Origin: Diadophis punctatus similis
Taxonomy: Eukaryota > Chordata > Lepidosauria > Squamata > Dipsadidae
DNA length: 64,000 nucleotides
NCBI GenBank assembly: GCA_023053685.1
Contig: JALIGW010000016.1
Coordinates: 1,120,501 to 1,184,500 of the forward strand
Direction of reading: 5' to 3'
Shown here: piece by piece, positions 56,508-64,000 of the stretch
Layout: each line of letters opens with the position of its first letter
Numbering within the stretch: position 1 is the stretch's first letter
The notes under the pieces: generated by a model
What the model was told of the DNA's origin: nothing
Seen by the model: the letters and a program-made list of their open reading frames with translations, nothing else
Databases searched by the model: none
Position numbers and translations under genes: made by a program

Positions 56508-56875
56508 TTAATAATTTGAGTGATTGGGAAACAAGCACTTTGCCTTCTGGTGAATGACTGAAACCACCATGGCAGTCATTCTGTGAATAGTTGATTCTTC
56601 CATGATAGCTATTTTTTTAATACCCTGGGTTACCTTCCTCTTTTTAAAACACAAAGATACCTAACTTATGAATTCAGATACCGGGTGTATGGCAGTTTCT
56701 AGAATTACATTTAATAAGGAAGCCTCTCCTATTTTGGTTTTACAGAAGTTATTTGTGGATTTTTCTTATTGCCTAGGCAATTTCTAAATGTCTTACATAA
56801 AGCAGTTGGGAATAAAGTTTTAAATGGTAGCAGAACTTATTTCTAAGTTGATGTAAGATTTTTGTTTGTCTAGTT

Positions 56876-57675
56876 CAGTGATGGCGAGCCTTTTTTGATT
56901 CGCGTGCCAAAAGGGGGGGGGTCACGTGCGTGCATGCCCACATCCATAATTCCATGTGCTCCCTTGCGCATGTTCACGTGACACCCCCCGCTCCCGGCAT
57001 GCGAGTTTTTCGCTCTCCCCAGGCTTCAGAGCCTTTCTAGGAGCCTGGGGAGGGCAAAAATGGCCTTCCCCACCCCACAGAGGCCCTCCGGAGGCAGAAA
57101 ATGGCCCATTTGCCAACTTCCGGTTTAACCAGAAGGCCCGTTTTTTTGCTCTCCCCAAGCTCCAGAGCCTTTCTAGGAGCCTGGGGAGGGTGAAAACGGC
57201 CTCCCCCCCGGAGACCCTCTGGAGGCCAGAAATGGCCCATTTCCCATATTGAAACGGGCCATTTCTGGCCTCCGGAGGGCCTCTGTGGGGTGGGGAAGGC
57301 CATTTTCGCCCTCCCCAGGCTCCTAGAAAGGCTCTGGAGCCTGGGGAGAGCAAAAAAACAGGCCTTCCAATTAAACTGGAAGTCGGCAAATGGAACTTTT
57401 CCGGCCTCAGGAGGATCTCCGGGTGGCTGGGAAAGGCCGTTTTTGCCCTCCCCAGGCTCCTAAAAAGGCTCTGGAGCTTCAGGAGAGCAAAACTTGGGCC
57501 TTCCCCACCCCCTCCGGAGGCTGGAAACAGGCTGTTTCCCGACTCCAAGTGGGCCCAGAAGGCCTGAAAATCAGCTGGCCAGCATGCACATGCATGCCGG
57601 ACCTGAGCTCGTGTGCCCACCGATATGGCTCCACGTGCCACTTGTGGCACGTGTGCCATAGGTTCGCCATCACGG
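56876..57675. mobile_element. hAT-type element (CAGTGATGG family), 800 bp
   Basis: It begins CAGTGATGGCGAGCC and ends GGTTCGCCATCACGG, with an exact 8-bp duplication GTCTAGTT (56868-56875 and 57676-57683). The interior consists of several inverted and direct repeats of a unit around GCCCTCCCCAGGCTCCTAG and CTCTGGAGCCTGGGGAGGG. These make a 245-codon minus-strand frame that is not a gene. The related elements at 30780 and 38663 have fewer units. Confidence 0.9.
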
Positions 57676-57759
57676 GTCTAGTTGTATATTTTAAAACAGA
57701 GGTGGAAGCTCTGGCTCCAGGTATGGCTAAACCTCAGGCAGACCTTCAGGCATTGCTGA

Positions 57760-58137
57760 TACAGGTGGACCTCAAGTTACGACCACAATTGAGCCCAAAA
57801 TTTATGTTGCTAAGTGAAACATTTGTTAAGTGAGTTTGCCCCATTTTACGACTTTTCTTGCCACAGCTGTTAAGTGAATCACTGCAGTTAAGTTAGTAAC
57901 ATGGTTGTTAAGTGAATCTGGATTCCCCATTGACTTTGCTTGTCAGAAAGTCACACATGAACCTGGGTCACTGCAACCATCATAAATATGAACCACTTGC
58001 TAAGCAACTGAATTTTAATCATGTGACCATGGGAATGCTGCAATGGTTGTAAGTGTGAAAAATGGTCATAAGTCAGATTTTTCAGTGCCATTGTAACAGT
58101 CACTAAATGAACTGTTGTAAGTCAAGGATTACCTGTA
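57760..58137. mobile_element. TA-flanked MITE, uninterrupted copy, 378 bp
   Basis: The ends TACAGGTGGACCTCAAG and CAAGGATTACCTGTA form imperfect inverted repeats. It aligns with both halves of the split element at 40215-41657. It contains a repeated GTTAAGTGA motif. No transposase frame. Confidence 0.82.
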
Positions 58138-59729
58138 GGTATTCATGGAGACTATAATTAATCAACTCCTAGGTGATATGTTCTCTGTTTTATAAGAACT
58201 TCATAGGGCATTAAATCTGAAATTTCAGTTTAGTAATACTAACATGCACTGTACATGATTCAAATAGTAATTTCCATGCCATGTATATTCTTACTGAATC
58301 TTCTTTCAATGTGACCATACATGCCTATATGACCGATTGCTTCATAGTTTTAATGGACTAACTTTTTTGCCTAGTTGTTGGTTTCATTAAGCTATTATAT
58401 TTATCTGGCTACTTACCTGGTTTTGTAAAAAATCTCATGACAAAGTAAAAGCATATAATATATTTCTGATTTGTATAAATCTCAGGTTTGGCTGAAACCT
58501 TGTAAACAAAATTCTATCTAAATTCATATACTGTATTTAATGAGTGGACATTAAATCATTCTTCCCTGGGTATTTCTTGGGCAGTTATTGTTCCTGAACA
58601 AGTAAATAAAATTACCATTGATTTAAAGCTTCTCTTTTCAAGATTTAACATTTCAAAATTCTTACACTTTTCTTCTTGGAACTTTGATTCTAGTCATTAG
58701 TTGTCCTCATGTTATTCTCTGAACCTATTCCATGGAATGAGCAAAGCAAAATAAAGTGGAAGTATTATTTTCTGGAATTTGGAAAGAGTATTCTTTTTAT
58801 TTAACCTAAAATTTCATTTGTCCTTTTTCACAATACTCAGTTTGTAAGCATTTAGTATTCCATGATCTTTTTCACAAAAACTATTAGCAAACTAGATAGC
58901 CATCTTCCTATACTGGGCCTATTTAATTTGTTTCCTAAGTCAAGAGCTTTACATCTGATTCGGTTAAATTTCATTTAGTTATTTTCAGCCCATTTCTTTT
59001 GCATAGCAAGGATGTTTTAAATTGTATTTGTTTTCTAAGCTATTAGTTGCTGTATCCACTTTTGTACCCATCTACATGCTTGTTAAGAACTCCCTCCACC
59101 TTTTCATCCAATTCAGATTAGAGTTTCAAGACTGAACTTAGATTTTTCTTCCAGTTAGGTGAAAAACTAATGATGACCCTTTCTTAAGGATTTCCGTAAT
59201 AATTCCCTAATTTCTTCTCATATCCTAAGAGGCAATTAATCTGTCTCCAATATTTTAGCAATTTATTAATGCACTTTTTGCAGAATCTATTTAATACTTT
59301 CACAGCAAAGCCTGAGTTTCAATAATTAAATCAAAATACAGGTTTAACTGTGAAGGTGTAAGGTCTAACGGGAATTTAATAAAACAAGTAATAAAAACTA
59401 AGTAGTGGGCATCCCTTTACATTAACATTTTATCTGCAAGGGCAAAAACAGTTTAAAATTCTGGCAAGGATTTAAAAAAACCAGAGATTTTGCAAGGGCA
59501 AATCATAGGTGCTAGATGGAGAAATTCTATGGCTTTCTAGCACCCATTAGAAGCAGTCTAAAATGATTCAGAGATTTTGATAAATCAAGTTATCAGCTTC
59601 TGTTTAGGAAGTCATGTTTCTATTACATTTTTGCAGTTAACTCCTACTATACTGTATATCAGAATCTAGGTCTCATCCAGATGTCCTGCTAGATTCAATT
59701 CCACTTTCATAAAGTACTAACCTCATTTT
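58138..59729. other. Intronic sequence with nothing recognised
   Basis: AT-rich, without exon-like frames or identifiable repeats. Confidence 0.5.
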
Positions 59730-61075
59730 TTAAAATAATATTTGAATAAAAGTTTACAGATACAGAGATAAATTGATACAAACTAAAAATTACAAGAAAA
59801 ATAAAAAATAAAGATGTATAGTGAAATGACTGCTTTCCAACTGGACAAGTAGAAACAATTTCAATAACTTTTTACTTTCTCTGATGCTCCCATAAAAAAT
59901 CCCTTCCTATATTTTATCTCCTATGCATAAACAAATATTAAAATCTTGTCATTCAACCCTAATCAGCAGACGTCCATTAAGAGCTACAAAAAAAGCAACA
60001 CATATATTTTAACCTTGCTCAAATAAGCCAACTTTACATTCTTTCCTTTTGTTTTTAAGAATCTTGATATTTAATCTGTTTAAAATGTCTCAAAGTTGAT
60101 TTCTTTTCACTTCTCAAAAAATATCTTCATTTGTTTAACACATCTTTTGTAAATCTAAGGTAAGAAAGACATCCACATCATTCTTCTGATTATATGTCAC
60201 TTTTAATTACTAGGACATCAGCCAGTTTCATTTGTAAATCCATTGCTGTGTCTTTTTCCATATAATTGTAAATTAGCATTTTTAATTCCACATTTTATGA
60301 TAGCAGGCAGCCTTAAAAATAACTTCAGATTGCATTTTCCCCATAAATTCTTCCATATTTTTCTTCATTGTGTATTAGTCTCTTTTCCTTTAACAATAAT
60401 CATTAGTATTTTTCTGGTTCCTTCTAAGTGCTCAAATTCAGAGTTCCTTCTAATGTTTTTTTTCTACTCAACATTTTCCTATGGGAAGGTTTCTTACACT
60501 TGGTTTCAAAATCTTCATCTATTTTTAATAGAATTTTAAACAAACCACAGGAACGATTCTTGTAATTAATGTTGAGATCCTATTTCTCAAAAAGAAGGCA
60601 CTTTACTCTGTTTATAACTTTCCAAAACCAATGCTTTTAGCATGCTTTTGCTGTTTATTCCAAAATAAGAATTTTTAAATTCCTTAAATTTACATAAAAT
60701 TCTTTCACCAAAGATAGAAGGAAACTTATCTAGTGTAATGAAACTGGCTTTTTTTAAAAGGTTCCTAATATACAAAATTTCACTAATAAGCAATTTCAAG
60801 CAGTGATTAAGAAAGGAAGTATGCAAACAAAATGTTCTTTTGAAGGCTCCAAACTGCAGCTTGGGCAAAGATGGCTTTCCTTTGGCTCCCATGGATCTAA
60901 AATCTGTAGCAGACCATTGACTTGGTCTCCTGATGAGGATCCACAGTACAGAGCACTTCTGAGGAATCCCAGATCATCTCCTTGCTCCAGAGAAGGATTC
61001 CGTGGAGCTTATTTGTTTTCTACCTCCTTGTTCCAACATAGTCATTGGCTCCACTCTCAATGGAGCCATTTTTAG
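59730..61075 (-). mobile_element. Possible old L1-like element, minus strand
   Basis: The strand composition (purine-rich on the minus strand), a T-run/A-run edge at about 59729-59738 and a GC-richer start near 60850-61075 resemble the L1-like element at 25034-27330. No protein motif supports this, and it may be unrelated AT-rich DNA. Confidence 0.25.
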
Positions 61076-62336
61076 TATTCCATTGCTTCCTAGCTACTCA
61101 GAAACTACTAACTTCATAATACAGTCAAAATACAGGGAAAGCATCATTTGAGATTTTATACCTCTTGAGCTTAATATTAAATGGTGTGTTCCCAACTTTT
61201 CTATTCCTTTTTGAACATATAGAGCTTATGGCTAATATCTATAAAGAGGTGAGCGTGTAATATTCCATTTTCCAGTTCTTTTAAAAAAACAAGGGACAAA
61301 CTGATCTAATTATACACCAAATAAGTTACTAGGTATTATCACTAAGCCCTGTACAAGACTTGGAAATTATTAGATTGGTTTGATAGAGTGAGCAACAAGA
61401 AGATATTAGGGTCAGGCAACTCTGGACCAGATCATTTGTGGAAAGTTGTGATAAAAGTTACATCATGCATAACATGAATTTGTAATGTTCATAGGCTTCA
61501 AATCCACCTTTGATTTGATTTCTAGACTCAAATTACAGGAGACATTGGAACAACTCTCTCATTATAAGTGTCTGCTGTTACTTATATTCAACAGTTAAAT
61601 GCAATTCTGTTTTGTCATTAAATCACGTTTGTGTTCTTGTACTAAGAGTTCATGTTCACCTTTATTTTCCATACTCCAAAGATTAGGATGGTTCGAAACC
61701 ACAGCCAATCAACCTAATGATCTTTCAGTATGTGGTTCAGCAAGTTGTTATTACAACGATATTTCCATTTTCTTCCTGTCTGCAGTCTTTTATCCAAGGT
61801 TTATTCTTCAGGATTTGTGCCTCCAACTTCACAAATTCAGTTTAAGCCTTTCTGATTCAGCTCACCATGCTTAATAAATGCCAAATACATTTTTACCAGC
61901 AGTCTACTAATCTGTGTAATTCAGACCTTGATTTCAGAAACCAAATATCCCGTCTACAACATTTTTGAAATCAATCAGTCATCTGTAATACCGTATTATA
62001 TCTTTATCTAGATATATACAGTTCTATGGTTTGGAAAAATAAATGAAAACATCAGGATTTTAGAACTTCCTAGACTTTCAAATGATATATGTTGTAGCTG
62101 TTGTCAGCAATATCATTAGATTAGCAGGAGGTGGCAATTAACAATGGATTTAATCTGAATTGGAAATACTTTTGTTACACCCTTAATCCATGTTTGTGTC
62201 AGCCAATAATCTGCATGAGCTGGTAAATCTGACTAATATACATTTGTCTCTGTTCTTTATAATAGTGAATCACTACTATTGTGATTTCTTTTTGTCTTCT
62301 TGAAAGCTAGTTGTGTATACTCTATTCTCTTGTATA
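61076..62336. other. Intronic sequence with nothing recognised
   Basis: AT-rich. A 91-codon frame at 61599-61874 has no recognisable homology. Confidence 0.5.
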
Positions 62337-62545
<209 letters not shown>

Positions 62546-63069
62546 CATCTATCCTCGTGCTTGTTAACCTCTGTTTAAGCAGGCAAGAGTTTATTTCTTT
62601 TTGTGCCATTCTCAGATTAGCTAAATTTACATTGTTTACTGAGAGTTAAAAATGTTTAAGCACTGATCCCCCTCTCTGCAGTGGTAGACTACAATTACCC
62701 TTCCCTGCTTATTTGTGTTGTGAGCTTGCTCCTTGGATACTGGATGCCATTTATTGCTCCTATTTTTAGGAAGCAATTATTCAGATTACTCACAGAATAG
62801 TGTCTCTCACAACACACCCTTTTTCGTCAGCAACATTTTAGGACATTACCTTTTGTCCCTGGTCACTTAAATACAGAGTTTTAGGTCTCTCTCTCTCCTT
62901 CTTTTCTCTTTTCTCTGCCAAAGTTCTGTTAACCTTTTCAATATTAACCTTTAAAATATGCAAAAAAAAAGTGTAGAAAGAGTTAATGTTATATTGTAAT
63001 TGTACTGTGATTTAAAGAACAATTTCTGCTAAGCTGGAAAACTATTCAAGGGTTATTTATTCTATGTAT

Positions 63070-64000
63070 ACATAGAACATAGAACATCATCACAGTTAGT
63101 AGGGGCCTTGGAGGTCTTCTAATCCAATCCCCCTGCTCAACCTAGGGTTTCAGACAAATGACTGCCCAGTCTCTTCTTAAAAGCCTCCAGTGACAGAACA
63201 TCCACAACTTTTGAAAGCAAGCTGTTTCATTGGTTGTTGTTCTCATTGTGAGGAAATTTCTCCTTAGTGCTAGAGTGCTTCTCTCCTTGGTTAGTTTCCA
63301 TCCATTGCTTCTTGTCTTGCCTTCTGCTCAGGGGTGAAATGCTACCGGTTCGGCCCAGTTCGGGTGTACCAGTAGTGGCGGGTGCTAGTGGTTCGGAGAA
63401 CCGGTAGCGGCGGCAGCATGAGGCTCTGCCCACCTGCCCGGAGGCTGCCATTTTCTTTATTTAACCCTCTGCGTAGAGGGTGAAAAAGCACATGCGTGAA
63501 TGGAGGGGGATGAAATAGTGCGTGTGTTCAATTCGCTCGCGTGTGTGCGCAAAGCGTGCACTTCTGAACTGATAGGAAAGGTAAGTAGATTTCACCGCTG
63601 CTTCTGCTGCTTTGGAAAATAACTTAACTCTTCTTTGTGTCAGCCCCTCAAATATTGGAACACTGCTAGCATATCACCCCTAGTTTTTCTTTTTAGTAGA
63701 CATACCCAATTCCTGCAACTGTTCTTCATATGTTTTAGCCTTCAACCCCCTAATAATCTTTGTTGTTCTTCTCTGCACTCTTTCCAGAGTTTCAGCATCT
63801 TTTTTATATTGTGGTGACCAGAACTGGATGTAGTATTCCAAGTGTGGTCATACCAAGGCCTTATAAAGTGGTGCTAATACTTCACATGATCTTGATTCTA
63901 TCCCTCTGTTAATGCAGCTTAGGATTGCATTGGCTTTTTTGGGGGGGTGTAGCACACTGCTGGCTCATATGTAAATGATTGTCTAATAGGGCTCCAAGAT
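63070..64000 (-). mobile_element. CR1 LINE, minus strand, split by a hAT
   Basis: The 3' end lies at about 63070 (complement of the GGACCTTGGAG-type terminus, next to an ATAGAACATAGAAC tail), and the body continues past the window end. The reverse complement from about 63900 to 63610 gives the region corresponding to [18 protein letters not shown] in the copy at 40383-41436. A hAT at 63329-63600 interrupts it. Confidence 0.85.
63329..63600. mobile_element. hAT-type MITE inside a CR1, 272 bp
   Basis: It begins CAGGGGTGAAATGC and ends TAGATTTCACCGCTG, with exact 8-bp duplications CTTCTGCT (63321-63328 and 63601-63608). The interior shares ACCGGTTC-type palindromes and AGGAAAGGTAAGTAGA with the other AGGTGGGTTC-family copies. 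Confidence 0.9.

Noticed and set aside
56922..57659. A 245-codon open frame on the minus strand.
   Set aside because: It coincides with the repeated GC-rich interior of an 800-bp hAT-type element, and its amino-acid pattern repeats with the DNA repeats.

Overview
The window reads as nuclear DNA of a squamate reptile, most likely a snake. There are no bacterial-style operons. Coding sequence sits in short exons with GT-AG borders, separated by long AT-rich introns. The repeat load is typical of squamates: CR1, BovB and L1 LINEs, tRNA-derived SINEs, many hAT-type miniature transposons with 8-bp target duplications, a mag-like Ty3/gypsy element, and long GATA, GGAT and CT microsatellites. The species cannot be named from this sequence alone.

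Two host genes are supported, both on the + strand. Four in-phase exons at 7209-15968 encode the C-terminal 110 residues of a coiled-coil protein that I read as CCDC169; its earlier exons lie left of the window or were not recognised. A GC-rich promoter-like block with a probable untranslated first exon (47630-48145) and a clear first coding exon (55455-55830) belong to DCLK1, a doublecortin-like kinase; its remaining exons lie to the right. CCDC169 followed by DCLK1 on one strand matches mammalian synteny, but SOHLH2, which lies between them in mammals, was not seen in the 31.7 kb that separates them here.

The rest is a record of transposition. At 16541-23028 a full-length L1 (6,488 bp, perfect 15-bp target duplication) is intact except for one frame change near the end of ORF2. 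At 42118-46864 a complete Ty3/gypsy element (4,747 bp, minus strand) has 225-bp LTRs that differ at one position and a 5-bp target duplication; it carries an in-frame TGA between protease and reverse transcriptase and a frame change before the integrase C-terminus. At 25034-27330 an older L1-like copy lies on the minus strand, followed by a rearranged mariner fossil, a 243-bp palindrome and an unrecognised broken reading frame (28274-28900). Elements are nested in several places, most clearly at 40215-41657 (a hAT inside a CR1 inside a TA-flanked MITE) and 30394-31986.

No CRISPR array, canonical tRNA or rRNA gene, or novel defence-type system was found. The items most worth checking are the in-frame stop in the young gypsy element, the missing SOHLH2, the unrecognised frame at 28.3-28.9 kb, the 118-bp-arm palindrome and the nested transposons.
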